The notes beneath the pieces were generated by a model that was not told the DNA's origin, did no database searches, and saw only the letters and a program-made list of their open reading frames with translations. Of a DNA stretch of 64,000 bases, positions 50,163 to 59,020 are shown piece by piece. The translations under genes were made by a program, and so were the position numbers. Origin of the DNA: an uncultured Clostridia bacterium (lineage in GTDB: Bacteria; Bacillota; Clostridia; Oscillospirales; Butyricicoccaceae); NCBI GenBank assembly GCA_945947915.1, contig CAMEZQ010000005.1:1-64000 (forward strand). Direction: 5' to 3'. Position 1 is the stretch's first letter; each line of letters starts with the position of its first letter.

Positions 50163-52418
50163 TCAGAGGTTTTTGGCGAAATACTCCAGCACCTTGCGGC
50201 GGTAATAATCGTGGCCGCGGAGGGTGTGGTGCATATTGGGCATGATGAGCATATCAAAGTCTTTGTCGGCCTTGATGAGGGCGTCGACGACACGCAGGGT
50301 GGATGCCGGATGGACGTTGTCGTCCAGCTCGCCGTGGATGAGCAGCAGCTTGCCCGCCAGCCGGTCGACGTGATACTCGGCGTTCTGGGCTTCCCACAGG
50401 GCGCGGTCGAACTTGCCCATATAGCGCTCCGACCATTCGGCCGAATAGATCTCCTGGCTGTGGTTGCCGCCGGTGGACACGCCCACCTTGTAAAGCTCGG
50501 GATGGTCGACCAGGCAGTGGAGGGTGGCAAAGCCGCCGCCCGAGTGGCCCCAGACGCCGATGCGTTCCCGGTCGAGGAAGGTGTAGTGCCTGCAGAGGTT
50601 TTCCAGCACGGCGGCGTGGTCGGCAAGGCCGGCGCAGTCGCCCATATTGTTGTAGCCGTAATCGTGGTAGGCCTTGCCCCGCAGGGGGGTGCCGCGGCCA
50701 TCGATGATGACGGTGACGAAGTTCATGGCCGAGAAGCAGGGAGTGAAGCCCAGGGTGTCGAGGGTGTCGGCAAAGGTCTGGGGGGCGCGGGTGGTCTGGT
50801 TGCCGCCGTAGTAGTATTCGGTGACGGGATACTTTTTGCTGCCGTCAAAGTCGTTGGGCAGGAACATGACGCCATAGACGTCGGTGACGCCGTCGGCGCC
50901 CTTTTCGCAGAAGGGGATGGGATAGGTGAAGCCCATCTTTTCCAGCTTGTCGACGTCGCAGGTGCAGAGGGTGCCGATGGCCTTGCCGTCGGTGATATCG
51001 AAGATACGGTGGGCGGGCGGCTGGTCGTAGGCCGAGATGGAGGCGGTGAAATAGGCGCCCTCGGGGGCGAAGAAGGCGTTGTGGTCGCCCTTTTCATAGC
51101 ACATCAGCCTGACTTCCAGGCTGTCCAGATCGACGCTGTAGATATACCGCTGATAGATGTTGACTCCCGGCTCCCGGCCCGAGGCCGAATAGTAGAGGAT
51201 GTGCTTTTCGTCGTCCAGGTGGAGCAGCTGGCGGACGCAGCAGTCGCCGTCGGTCAGGCGGCGGCAGTCGCCGGTCTCGATGTCGTAATCGAAGATGTCG
51301 AACTGGCCGTCCCGCTCACTGAGCCAGAAGAGCTTGCCCATCTTTTCCGAGATGACGAAGGTTTTGGCCGAGAAGTCCTCCTGCATGGGGGAAGCGGCGT
51401 TGAGGATGTGATGGTGGTCGAAGAAGAGGAAGGTGTCGCTCTCCTCGGTGAAGAGCAGGCGGGCATCGGCCGTTTTGGGGTCGATCATATAGATATCGGC
51501 CCGGGTGCAGCCCCGGTTCATGACATAGCAGGCGGCGGTATTGCCTTCTTCCGACCAGCCCATCATGGCCAGACGGCCGTTGATGGGGGCGCCGAAGGAC
51601 AGGTTGGTGCGGGGCACGGCCACCTGCTTCATCTGGCCTTCTTCCAGGTCATAGAGCAGGAACTGGGCTTCGGCCACATGCTCGTCGCCGGGCAGGGCGT
51701 ATTTATAGGTATGCACCACGGGACGGACGGCCTTGGGGCCTTCCGGCACGCTCTGGACCAGGGTATAGTCCTCCAGCTGGCTGAAATCCAGCAGGTAGGT
51801 GAAGAATTTGGTGCTGTCGGGCGACCACAAAACGCCGGTGGGCTTGACATTGCCGGCCAGCTTGTCGGCGATATAGCCCGAGGAGCCCTGATACCGGGTG
51901 CCGTAGCCGCAGTCGGGGGTGCCGCCCTCGGTCAGACGCTCGGGCTGGCCGCCCGGCAGGCGGATGAGCCACAGGTCGCCGTCCTGCTCGTAGACGGCCT
52001 TTTTCTTGTCGGGCGAAAGGACGGCGTTTTTGGGCAGCGCCGGCGTCAGACAGGTGAGGTTCTTGCCGTCGTACATCCAGCGGGACTGGTCGGGCATGGA
52101 AAAGACCAGGCCCTTCCAGGAGGTGACCCGCTCGGGGGTCAGAGGCAGGTTGCCGGCGTCGAAGTGCTGCCCGGTCTTTTCTTCCAGCAGGCCGGCCAGA
52201 TGGGCGTTGTCGAACAGCTCCCGCTGCTCGCCGCAGGTCAGGTCGACAAAGATGAACTGGGTCACCTTTTTGCCCGCCTCGTCAAACTGCTCTTTTTTGT
52301 AAACGAAAGCGCCGTAGGACACGAAATAGGGGCGGAAGTTCAGGTTGGTGATGATGGGATAGATGCGGTCGGGCGTAAAGCGCAGCGCCCGGTCGATGCG
52401 TTCTCTCAGCTGATCCAT
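50163..52418 (-). CDS. S9 family dipeptidyl-peptidase IV-like serine peptidase
   Basis: 751 residues. An N-terminal beta-propeller (about 60-480; DPP-IV N domain) is followed by the alpha/beta-hydrolase: the oxyanion tyrosine in EYYYGGNQ, the serine in GVWGHSGGGF near 625, Asp in HGELDDNVHP near 705, His in MHHTLRGHDYY near 735. No signal peptide, so probably cytoplasmic, trimming dipeptides from imported peptides. GGAGGAGACT precedes ATG 52418. Divergent from the ECF cluster. Confidence 0.92.
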   Translation of the reverse strand: MDQLRERIDRALRFTPDRIYPIITNLNFRPYFVSYGAFVYKKEQFDEAGKKVTQFIFVDLTCGEQRELFDNAHLAGLLEEKTGQHFDAGNLPLTPERVTSWKGLVFSMPDQSRWMYDGKNLTCLTPALPKNAVLSPDKKKAVYEQDGDLWLIRLPGGQPERLTEGGTPDCGYGTRYQGSSGYIADKLAGNVKPTGVLWSPDSTKFFTYLLDFSQLEDYTLVQSVPEGPKAVRPVVHTYKYALPGDEHVAEAQFLLYDLEEGQMKQVAVPRTNLSFGAPINGRLAMMGWSEEGNTAACYVMNRGCTRADIYMIDPKTADARLLFTEESDTFLFFDHHHILNAASPMQEDFSAKTFVISEKMGKLFWLSERDGQFDIFDYDIETGDCRRLTDGDCCVRQLLHLDDEKHILYYSASGREPGVNIYQRYIYSVDLDSLEVRLMCYEKGDHNAFFAPEGAYFTASISAYDQPPAHRIFDITDGKAIGTLCTCDVDKLEKMGFTYPIPFCEKGADGVTDVYGVMFLPNDFDGSKKYPVTEYYYGGNQTTRAPQTFADTLDTLGFTPCFSAMNFVTVIIDGRGTPLRGKAYHDYGYNNMGDCAGLADHAAVLENLCRHYTFLDRERIGVWGHSGGGFATLHCLVDHPELYKVGVSTGGNHSQEIYSAEWSERYMGKFDRALWEAQNAEYHVDRLAGKLLLIHGELDDNVHPASTLRVVDALIKADKDFDMLIMPNMHHTLRGHDYYRRKVLEYFAKNL

Positions 52419-52573
52419 AGTCTCCTCCGATAGAAAAAATAGGTTTCCTCCATTGTACATCATCTGCCGCCGCATAGTCAATGCGGCGGCAGATGCGCGA
52501 AAATTTTTCTCCTGCCGGGGGCAGATTCGGGGCGGCAAATTCGTTATGATAGAAAAGAGGAAAAAATGTGCCC

Positions 52574-52980
52574 GAGGAAAGGAGGGAGGCTGTGCTGATT
52601 TATCTGACGCTGCTCGACGACCCGGCCGAGCAGACGATATTTGCCGAGGTCTACCGGCTGTATGCCCAGCAGATGTACCGGCTGGCCTTCGACGTGCTGA
52701 AGAATGTGCAGGATGCCGAGGACGCCGTGCATGAGGCCTTCCTGCGGCTGGTGCGCTATACGGGGCGGCTGGCCGAAGCCGACCATCCCCGCACCCGGGC
52801 GCTGGTGCTGACCGTTACCCGGAGCATCGCCATCGACCTCTACCGCAGCCACCGGCGCAAGGGTACGGTGCCGTGGTCGGAAGACCTGCTGCCGCCGACA
52901 CCACCGCCCGAAAGCCATGGACTGGGGGATGTCTTTGCCGCCCTGCCCGAGGGCGACCGTGCCGTCCTGCTGCTGCGCTA
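52574..52980 (+). repeat. 407-bp exact duplicate, copy 1
   Basis: Bases 52574-52980 appear identical, without indel, to 54047-54453. They cover the ribosome site and the first 130 codons of an ECF sigma gene. The flanks differ on both sides. Confidence 0.9.
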
Positions 52981-53110
52981 TGATATGGGCTTTTCGGTGG
53001 AAGAAACGGCCCGGATACTGGGCAAAAGCGCCAACGCCGTGACCAAACACATCATCCGGGCGCGCAGGCATCTGCAGGAGGCGCTGGAGAAGGAGGGGAT
53101 CGAAGTATGA
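52592..53110 (+). CDS. ECF-type RNA polymerase sigma factor (copy 1)
   Basis: 172 residues. Sigma2 has VYRLYAQQMYRLAFDVLKNVQDAEDAVHEAF (as pattern YRLA-DAEDAVHEAFLRL) near 20-50, a linker, and sigma4 has LPEGDRAVLLLRYDMGFSVEETARILG...VTKHIIRARRHL near 105-160. It directs transcription of an envelope or stress regulon. GTG 52592 follows AAAGGAGGGAGG. Its stop overlaps the anti-sigma start (ATGA). The upstream 52419-52591 holds a TATGAT at 52545; no ECF-type motif could be assigned. Confidence 0.93.
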   Translation: MLIYLTLLDDPAEQTIFAEVYRLYAQQMYRLAFDVLKNVQDAEDAVHEAFLRLVRYTGRLAEADHPRTRALVLTVTRSIAIDLYRSHRRKGTVPWSEDLLPPTPPPESHGLGDVFAALPEGDRAVLLLRYDMGFSVEETARILGKSANAVTKHIIRARRHLQEALEKEGIEV

Positions 53111-54048
53111 CAAAAGAGAAAGAAACGCGGGATCGGCTGGATGAACTGCTGACCGGGCAGATCGGCCAGTGGCGTGACCATTGGCTGGACACCCTGCCGC
53201 CGGTCACCCAGCCCCATGCCTTTTCGTCCGGCTTCCGCCGCCGTATGGAGCGCCTGCTGCGCCGCGCCGAAGCGTACCCCTGCGGCCGCCCGCGCCTCCG
53301 CCTGGCCCTGCTGCTGGCCGCCCTCCTGGCGGCTATGGTGATGATGCTTGCCTTTGCCAGACTGTATGGTTTTTCTCTGGCCGGGCCTTCCGGGATCCTG
53401 TCCGGACTGGATCCGGCGGGAGCCGATGCCCTGGTGGGTGCGCCCCACGGCGGGGAAGATACGGTAACGCTCACGGTGAATTTTGAAAGCTATGGTGATT
53501 TCTTTGAAATCGGCAGAGATCTGATCGCGGCCACCGATCCCATGCTGGAAAACCGCCTGCGGCTGGAGCGCTGCGTGCCGGAGGGCAGCCTGTATACATA
53601 TACATTCCGCACGGACACGCCGGTGGAGAAACTCTATGTGGCGCCGCCCATCCTCTATTTTCCCAGAGAGATCGAGCCTGTGACAACGGCGCTGCATGAA
53701 GAATCGGCTTTCTTCTCCGCGGAGATCGCGCGGCTGACCGAGCAGGAGACCGGCACCGAGGCGGAGCTTCTGATCCGCGGAGAGCGGGAATGGCTGCCCC
53801 GCACGCTGACACTCACCATAGACGGACAAAGCTGGGAGAATACTTCTTCCGAAGCGGCTTTCGATGAAGAACTGTATTTTACAGATGGGTATTTCACCTT
53901 TGTTCTGCCCTTTTCGGCGGAAGAACTTGCATCCCGGCTGGATAAAGCGCGGCTGACTGTTACCGAAGTCCTTTGCCGCGCGCAGGTCGATGATGGGAAT
54001 ATGCAGTCGCCCATCGCACTGACCGTTATTCACGACGCCGGAGAATGA
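53107..54048 (+). CDS. Membrane-anchored anti-sigma-like protein (partner 1)
   Basis: 313 residues. Cytoplasmic N-terminus (1-60) with the motif WRDHWLDTLPP...HAFSSGFRRRMERLLRR shared with the other two anti-sigma-like proteins of the region, one membrane helix (about 65-85), and a 225-residue outer domain rich in beta strands with a GEDTVTLTVNFESYGD start. The overlap with the sigma gene is the usual sign of a sigma/anti-sigma pair. The outer domain is not recognised. Confidence 0.75.
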   Translation: MTKEKETRDRLDELLTGQIGQWRDHWLDTLPPVTQPHAFSSGFRRRMERLLRRAEAYPCGRPRLRLALLLAALLAAMVMMLAFARLYGFSLAGPSGILSGLDPAGADALVGAPHGGEDTVTLTVNFESYGDFFEIGRDLIAATDPMLENRLRLERCVPEGSLYTYTFRTDTPVEKLYVAPPILYFPREIEPVTTALHEESAFFSAEIARLTEQETGTEAELLIRGEREWLPRTLTLTIDGQSWENTSSEAAFDEELYFTDGYFTFVLPFSAEELASRLDKARLTVTEVLCRAQVDDGNMQSPIALTVIHDAGE

Positions 54049-54453
54049 GGAAAGGAGGGAGGCTGTGCTGATTTATCTGACGCTGCTCGACGACCCGGCC
54101 GAGCAGACGATATTTGCCGAGGTCTACCGGCTGTATGCCCAGCAGATGTACCGGCTGGCCTTCGACGTGCTGAAGAATGTGCAGGATGCCGAGGACGCCG
54201 TGCATGAGGCCTTCCTGCGGCTGGTGCGCTATACGGGGCGGCTGGCCGAAGCCGACCATCCCCGCACCCGGGCGCTGGTGCTGACCGTTACCCGGAGCAT
54301 CGCCATCGACCTCTACCGCAGCCACCGGCGCAAGGGTACGGTGCCGTGGTCGGAAGACCTGCTGCCGCCGACACCACCGCCCGAAAGCCATGGACTGGGG
54401 GATGTCTTTGCCGCCCTGCCCGAGGGCGACCGTGCCGTCCTGCTGCTGCGCTA
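54047..54453 (+). repeat. 407-bp exact duplicate, copy 2
   Basis: Identical to 52574-52980 at an offset of 1473 bp, followed by divergence (first difference at 54454, T to C). Confidence 0.9.
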
Positions 54454-54583
54454 CGATATGGGCTTTTCGGTGGGGGAAACGGCCGATATTCTGGGCAAAA
54501 GCGCCAACGCCGTGACAAAACACATCATCCGGGCGCGGGAGCATCTGCGAAAAGCGCTGGAAAAGGAGGGGATCGAGGTATGA
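54065..54583 (+). CDS. ECF-type RNA polymerase sigma factor (copy 2)
   Basis: 172 residues. The first 134 are identical to copy 1; the differences lie in sigma4 (SVGETADILG for SVEETARILG, and EHLRKAL for RHLQEAL), the part that reads the -35 element. Both may recognise similar promoters. GTG 54065 with the same AAAGGAGGGAGG ribosome site, 17 nt after the first anti-sigma gene. Its stop overlaps the second anti-sigma start. Confidence 0.93.
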   Translation: MLIYLTLLDDPAEQTIFAEVYRLYAQQMYRLAFDVLKNVQDAEDAVHEAFLRLVRYTGRLAEADHPRTRALVLTVTRSIAIDLYRSHRRKGTVPWSEDLLPPTPPPESHGLGDVFAALPEGDRAVLLLRYDMGFSVGETADILGKSANAVTKHIIRAREHLRKALEKEGIEV

Positions 54584-55638
54584 CAAAAGAGAAAGAGGAT
54601 CGGCTGGATGAACTGCTGACCGGGCAGATCGGCAGATGGCGCGACCGCTGGCTGGACACCCTGCCGCCCGTGACCCAGCCCCATACCTTTTCCCCCGGCT
54701 TCCGCCGCCGCATGAAGCGCCTTCTGCGCCGTGCCCAGGCTCGTCCCGCCGCGCCCGCCCGCCCGATCCGTCTCCGTCCGGTTCTCCTCCTGGCCGCGAT
54801 TCTGGCGGCTATGGTGATGATGCTGACGGCCGGCGCCCGGGCCTTTCCCGCCGTCCGCCGCTTCCGCAGCGGCATCATAGACATCTTCAGTCAGACCTAC
54901 CCAAAATATACCGATCTTGTCTTTTCCACCGATCATATCGAGGATGGGCCGATCAAACGCCCGGTTTTCGGCTGGCTGCCGGACGATTTGACAGAAACAG
55001 AAAGAAATCAGCTGGACAACGCCACTTCTGTCATCTTTGAAAACAAAGACGGCGACCGCCTTTCCGTCTATATCGCGCGCATCACAGACAGCTCCTCCGG
55101 GGGATTGACCCTGGATACGGAGGATGCCGAGGTTCGCACCGTGACGATCGGTGCAGACGATCAGGCCGTTATGATCCTGAAAAAGAACCGAACCATCTTG
55201 ACATGGACCATGGACAATTATATCTGTACGCTCGTCAGCAGACTTCCGGCCGTTGACGCCGTGAAGATCGCCGAGAATATAACTTTGGTTTCAGAGGAGA
55301 TCATCCCTTCCATCACCGTACAGACGCCCGAAGGGTATACGGAAACCGAACATGAAGAATATATTTTGTCTTCGGTGTATTCTTTTGCCAAGGAGGATTC
55401 GGCTTTTCGTTTGGAAATCAAAAAAGTCTTTCCCACTTCCCAAAATGCCATGAAGGTCGATACGGAGGATGCCGAGGTCACATATATCACGATCCACGGA
55501 CAGGAAGCCATGCTGGTCAGAGAGGATGGCTGGGTCATTCTGATTTGGGCAGAGGGGAATTATTTCCTGTCCATCAGTGGTGAAATGGACGCTTCGGCGG
55601 CGATCGAGTTCGCCGACAGCATCAGAATTGAGGAATGA
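54580..55638 (+). CDS. Membrane-anchored anti-sigma-like protein with DUF4367-like repeats (partner 2)
   Basis: 352 residues. N-terminal 55 residues nearly match partner 1 (LTGQIGRWRDRWLDTLPPVT pattern), then a membrane helix (about 62-82). The outside part has two similar modules, about 110-230 and 240-352, each ending in a W...Y/F...SxxxxxxAxxIAExI pattern typical of DUF4367 sensor domains (ILTWTMDNYICTLVS; ILIWAEGNYFLSISG). The modules share the DTEDAEV sequence, so they arose by internal duplication. Confidence 0.78.
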   Translation: MTKEKEDRLDELLTGQIGRWRDRWLDTLPPVTQPHTFSPGFRRRMKRLLRRAQARPAAPARPIRLRPVLLLAAILAAMVMMLTAGARAFPAVRRFRSGIIDIFSQTYPKYTDLVFSTDHIEDGPIKRPVFGWLPDDLTETERNQLDNATSVIFENKDGDRLSVYIARITDSSSGGLTLDTEDAEVRTVTIGADDQAVMILKKNRTILTWTMDNYICTLVSRLPAVDAVKIAENITLVSEEIIPSITVQTPEGYTETEHEEYILSSVYSFAKEDSAFRLEIKKVFPTSQNAMKVDTEDAEVTYITIHGQEAMLVREDGWVILIWAEGNYFLSISGEMDASAAIEFADSIRIEE

Positions 55639-55710
55639 AATGCATATTTTGGAACAACCGCACAGATATCTATGTCTAAAAATAAAAAACAGCAAAGGAG
55701 ATGAAAGACG

Positions 55711-55986
55711 ATGAAGAAAAACGGACTGGCGCTGCTTTATTGTCTGGTGCTGGAAGGGGTCATGGCTGCCCGGTATTTTCTGGGGGCAGGGACGCCGGTG
55801 CTGGTGGGACTTTTGATCTTCCTCATCCTCTTTGACGCCGTCATGCGCAAGCTGCAGGTGGAGTTCCGCACGCCCTATCCCTTTATGGTTCTTCTGATCC
55901 TGGCCCGATACTACGATTGGGCGGTCTATGCCGCCATGGCGGTTCCTGTGCTGACCTTTGTCACACAGCTGCGCCGGGAGGAATAG
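55711..55986 (+). CDS. Small membrane protein
   Basis: 91 residues with three helices (about 5-22, 27-45, 58-82). AAAGGAGATG precedes ATG 55711. Starts 72 nt after the anti-sigma gene and 3 nt before the next, so probably cotranscribed with it. Not recognised. Confidence 0.6.
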   Translation: MKKNGLALLYCLVLEGVMAARYFLGAGTPVLVGLLIFLILFDAVMRKLQVEFRTPYPFMVLLILARYYDWAVYAAMAVPVLTFVTQLRREE

Positions 55987-55989
55987 GCG

Positions 55990-56832
55990 ATGGATATTTG
56001 GAAGAAATACCGAATGGAAGCTGTTTTCAAAAACAAACACGCGTGGATCAGCCGGATGCTCTACGGCGGCTGCCTGCTGTTTTATCTGGCCTATCCCCAT
56101 ACTTCGCTGTTTGTGCTGGGGTCGGCGGCAGCCTATCTGACCGTGCTGCAGCCGGCCGTCAGCTATTGGCTGATGCGTACCCACAAGGGCAGGGCCGTGC
56201 CGCTCTATCTGACCCTTTTGCCGGCCGGGCTGTTTCTGACCTATGCCGTACTGCTGCGGCAGCATGACAACAGCAATTACGGGTACAGCATCCTTTTTGC
56301 ACTGGGGGCGGTCATCTGCCTGCTGACCCAGCCCAAAGGTCGGCATCGGACGGCGGCGCTCTGTCTGGCGGCACTGTTGCTGCTGGCGTCGGCCGGCGGT
56401 CTGGCCCGGTATCTTTGGGAACGGACACTGCCGGAGCTGGGCGGGCATTTCCTGTTTGCCCTGCGCGACTGCCGGCTGGTGGGCAAAAGTGTCTATGCCG
56501 ACCGCCTGACCCGGATGCAGTATGGAGACGCGCCTTTTGCGTGGATGCTCCATCGGCTGGGTGTTGTGCCGACCATTGGAATTCTTCTGCTTTATCTCTG
56601 GGCGCTGGTGCGTTTCGGCCGGCGATCCACGGCGGCGGCCGTGCTGGCCGGCACCATCGGCGTGCAGCTGGCGCTGGCGCTGTGTTATTCCTTTTTGCCG
56701 CAGGCTGCGCCGCTGTGTATTTACCTGCGCGTCATGATCCCTTTCGTCACTTGGGGCAAGGGCGCGCCGGTCATGTGTCTGGCCCTCTGGCCGTTGAGCC
56801 GCCCGGAAAAAGAGCGGGCGTGCATGGATTGA
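55990..56832 (+). CDS. Polytopic membrane protein with weak SEDS (FtsW/RodA-like) C-terminus
   Basis: 280 residues with about eight helices. The region LVGKSVYADRLTRMQYGDAPFAWMLHRLGVVPTIGILLLYL followed by LRVMIPFVTWGKGAPVMCLAL (patterns of short pieces: GDAPFAWMLHRLG; IPFVTWGKG) is laid out like the FtsW/RodA C-terminal half (D-F-I-F-A-x-x-x-E-x-G; P-F-x-S-Y-G-G). But it is short and the key Asp/Glu residues are only partly kept. Possibly a degenerate or divergent relative. GGGAGGAATAG precedes ATG 55990. Confidence 0.45.
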   Translation: MDIWKKYRMEAVFKNKHAWISRMLYGGCLLFYLAYPHTSLFVLGSAAAYLTVLQPAVSYWLMRTHKGRAVPLYLTLLPAGLFLTYAVLLRQHDNSNYGYSILFALGAVICLLTQPKGRHRTAALCLAALLLLASAGGLARYLWERTLPELGGHFLFALRDCRLVGKSVYADRLTRMQYGDAPFAWMLHRLGVVPTIGILLLYLWALVRFGRRSTAAAVLAGTIGVQLALALCYSFLPQAAPLCIYLRVMIPFVTWGKGAPVMCLALWPLSRPEKERACMD

Positions 56833-56865
56833 TCCGGGTTAGCTGAAAAAAGGAGGCAAACCACC

Positions 56866-58023
56866 ATGACACATCGGAAGAAAAGGATCCTATGGGGCGT
56901 GGTGCTGCTGTGCGTCCTGGGGGCGGCCCTTGTCGGGCGGAGCCTCGTTTGGGGCGGGCGGCTGGCCTGCCGGGAGATCATCGCGCCGCCGGCGGGGCGG
57001 GAGATGCTGACCCCCGGTTTTTATCTGGAGAGCGGCTACGGCGGCCCCGGCTACCAGACGGCCTTTTACACCGTAGAGCAGGGCAAGGCCCGGGCGGGCA
57101 GGGGTACATACAGCTGTACCTACGCGTCCTTTTATGACGAGGGGGCGCCGGATGCCCTGCGGGCGTGGGGGAAGAGGGGCGACTATGGCCAGCTGATGTA
57201 TTACGAAAAGCACCCCGATGTGGAGGTCTTCGTCTTTGACGATTGGCACGAGAATTGCTATCATGTCTTCGCGCTGGACGCGGACGGCCTGATGGAATCG
57301 GACATCCCCTATACGGGCGTGGAGGGGCTGGCCGGCAGTGCCGTCACGGCGGAGGGGGTCTTCCTCTATCGCAGCCGGGAATCGACGGTGATGATCACGG
57401 CCATCGACCGGACAAGCGGCAGCGTGATTTGGGAAAAGACCGGCACGATGCCGTCTGCCCACCGTGTCTTCGTCAGTCCGGCGGGGACGCGCTATTTTCC
57501 CCAACAGGACACGCGGGTCAGCATCATCAGCGACAACACCATCCCGTCCACCAAGGGGCAGGACTTCTGGCGGGGCGTGTCGGTCTATGATTTTTCCACA
57601 TACAGCTATCGGTACATCGAAACCGAGACCCTTTACGACACGCTGGCGGCGGACGGGGCGGGCAATTATCTGCTCATCGACCAAAGCCCGGAGGACGGAT
57701 ATATCCATATCGACCAATACGACCCGTCCCTGACTCTGCTGGCGCGCCTGTCGCTGGCGCTGCCGGCCGAGATGGCGGTGGATACCGAAAGCTGGCGGGA
57801 TCATTTCAATTCCTTCGGCTGCACGATCTATGACGGCTGCCTCTATGCCTTCATCCCCCGGTCGCCCGGCAGCAAGGTGGGCTATGCGGCCGTCTTCGAT
57901 CTGGTGTCGGGGGAATGCGTCACGCTGACCGAGGTGGAGGCACAGAACCGCAGCGGGCTGGAGGACTTTCGCTTTGTCCATTGGCAGCTCTATCTGCCGG
58001 GGACGGCGTTTTGTCAGCCGTAA
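56866..58023 (+). CDS. Membrane-anchored extracytoplasmic protein, beta-propeller-like
   Basis: 385 residues with an uncleaved or Sec signal helix at 8-28 and a long outer domain in which strand motifs recur (FVFDDWHENCYHVFALDADG, TAIDRTSGSVIWEKTG, IHIDQYDPSLTLLARL), suggesting a PQQ-like or YncE-type propeller. No enzyme motif found. AAAGGAGG lies upstream of ATG 56866. Part of the envelope gene string after sigma/anti-sigma pair 2. Confidence 0.55.
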   Translation: MTHRKKRILWGVVLLCVLGAALVGRSLVWGGRLACREIIAPPAGREMLTPGFYLESGYGGPGYQTAFYTVEQGKARAGRGTYSCTYASFYDEGAPDALRAWGKRGDYGQLMYYEKHPDVEVFVFDDWHENCYHVFALDADGLMESDIPYTGVEGLAGSAVTAEGVFLYRSRESTVMITAIDRTSGSVIWEKTGTMPSAHRVFVSPAGTRYFPQQDTRVSIISDNTIPSTKGQDFWRGVSVYDFSTYSYRYIETETLYDTLAADGAGNYLLIDQSPEDGYIHIDQYDPSLTLLARLSLALPAEMAVDTESWRDHFNSFGCTIYDGCLYAFIPRSPGSKVGYAAVFDLVSGECVTLTEVEAQNRSGLEDFRFVHWQLYLPGTAFCQP

Positions 58024-58055
58024 AAGAGAAACACATGGGAAAGGAGGCAAACCAC

Positions 58056-58721
58056 ATGAAATATCAATGGAAAAAGGCGTCGATTCTGCTGCTGCTGGGG
58101 GCGGTGCCGACAGGGTTCAGCATGGCGGCGTCGCTGATGACCGTGCTGTGCCTCAACTGGATGACCTATTATCAGCGGAATGAGGACATCGTCATGGGCC
58201 TGCTGTCCCTGTGCAATTTCCTCTGGCCGCTCCTCCTTCTGCGCATTTTCTGGGATTTCTGGCGCTTTGTGGGTGACGCGGCGTCCGACCGAAGCTTTTC
58301 TCCGGCCATGGCCGCGGCGCTGGTCTGCGCGGCGCCGGCGGTGCTGTCGGCCCTTTGCCTGTGGGGGCCGGAAGGCCTGCAGGGCTGGCTGCCGGTGGAG
58401 TTCTGCGGCCGCATGGCGGCCGATGTGGCGCTGACGCTGGGGCCGGGCATCTATGCCGGCTGCCCGGCGGCGGTGGGGCATATCCTCTATATCCTGGCGG
58501 TGGGCGGCGTCTTTTGGATGGGTTATGTAAACTTCCCCGCAGGCCGACTGCCGGGGGCCTTCTCGGTGGCCGCACTGCCGGCCTGCTTCTATAATGCCCT
58601 GACTGCCGTCCGGTACAGCGGCCCGCTGGAGACGGCCTGCCGCATGGCATGGCCGCTGCTGGCCCTCTGGCTGGCGCGCCAGCTCTGGATGCATATCCGC
58701 GCATGGAACCGGACAGAATGA
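58056..58721 (+). CDS. Hypothetical membrane protein
   Basis: 221 residues with six hydrophobic segments. Not recognised. ATG 58056 is chosen as AAGGAGG precedes it by 8 nt; an ATG at 58035 lacks a ribosome site. It closes the string at a terminator hairpin. Confidence 0.55.
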   Translation: MKYQWKKASILLLLGAVPTGFSMAASLMTVLCLNWMTYYQRNEDIVMGLLSLCNFLWPLLLLRIFWDFWRFVGDAASDRSFSPAMAAALVCAAPAVLSALCLWGPEGLQGWLPVEFCGRMAADVALTLGPGIYAGCPAAVGHILYILAVGGVFWMGYVNFPAGRLPGAFSVAALPACFYNALTAVRYSGPLETACRMAWPLLALWLARQLWMHIRAWNRTE

Positions 58722-58723
58722 GG

Positions 58724-58758
58724 GATCCCCCGGCGGATATCCGCCGGGGGAACATTTT
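58724..58758 (+). terminator. Terminator/hairpin (family C)
   Basis: ATCCCCCGGCGGA-TA-TCCGCCGGGGGAA then CATTTTACC. Nearly the same hairpin occurs at 59491-59524 and 61137-61166. Confidence 0.75.
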
Positions 58759-58827
58759 ACCAAAAATCACAGTCTATAAAATAAAAGGGTAAAAAAGGAG
58801 GCGTCGGGGGATGCGAAAATGCAGAAA
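58741..58827 (+). repeat. Duplicated intergenic segment (copy of 61154-61239)
   Basis: Hairpin end, AACATTTTACCAAAAATCAC, AGTCTATAAAATAAAAGGGT, AAAAAAGGAGGCG and the first codons MRKCRN match the segment before the membrane-protein gene at 61224, with only a few differences. Confidence 0.85.
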
Positions 58828-58983
58828 TATTTTACAGGTACGACGGAGAGGAACTGAGCATCTATCAGGAATATAATGCTGCGCGGCATTCGCGTGGGCT
58901 ATATGCCCGACGCTTTCTCGCTGCATTCGACGCTGGATCAGCCCGAGATGGTCAGGATCGCGGAAAGTGTCAGCCTGGAATAA
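58811..58983 (+). pseudogene. Chimeric gene remnant (MRKCRN start fused to a DUF4367-like C-terminus)
   Basis: It begins like the gene at 61224 (MRKCRN) and then switches to fragments in different frames: FYRYDGEELSIYQEYN, followed after a shift by GIRVGYMPDAFSLHSTLD and MVRIAESVSLE ending at TAA 58981. The last part has the form of the end of a DUF4367 sensor domain. No continuous frame exists, so this is debris of an anti-sigma-like gene joined to a duplicated 5' end. Confidence 0.65.
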
Positions 58984-59020
58984 GGGCTTTTTCATTGAAT
59001 TTAGAACAGGAGGAGATTTC

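Noticed and set aside
52419..52591. Typical ECF autoregulated promoter before the first sigma gene
   Set aside because: Only a TATGAT -10 is seen at 52545; no AAC...CGT-type pair with the right spacing could be found by eye.
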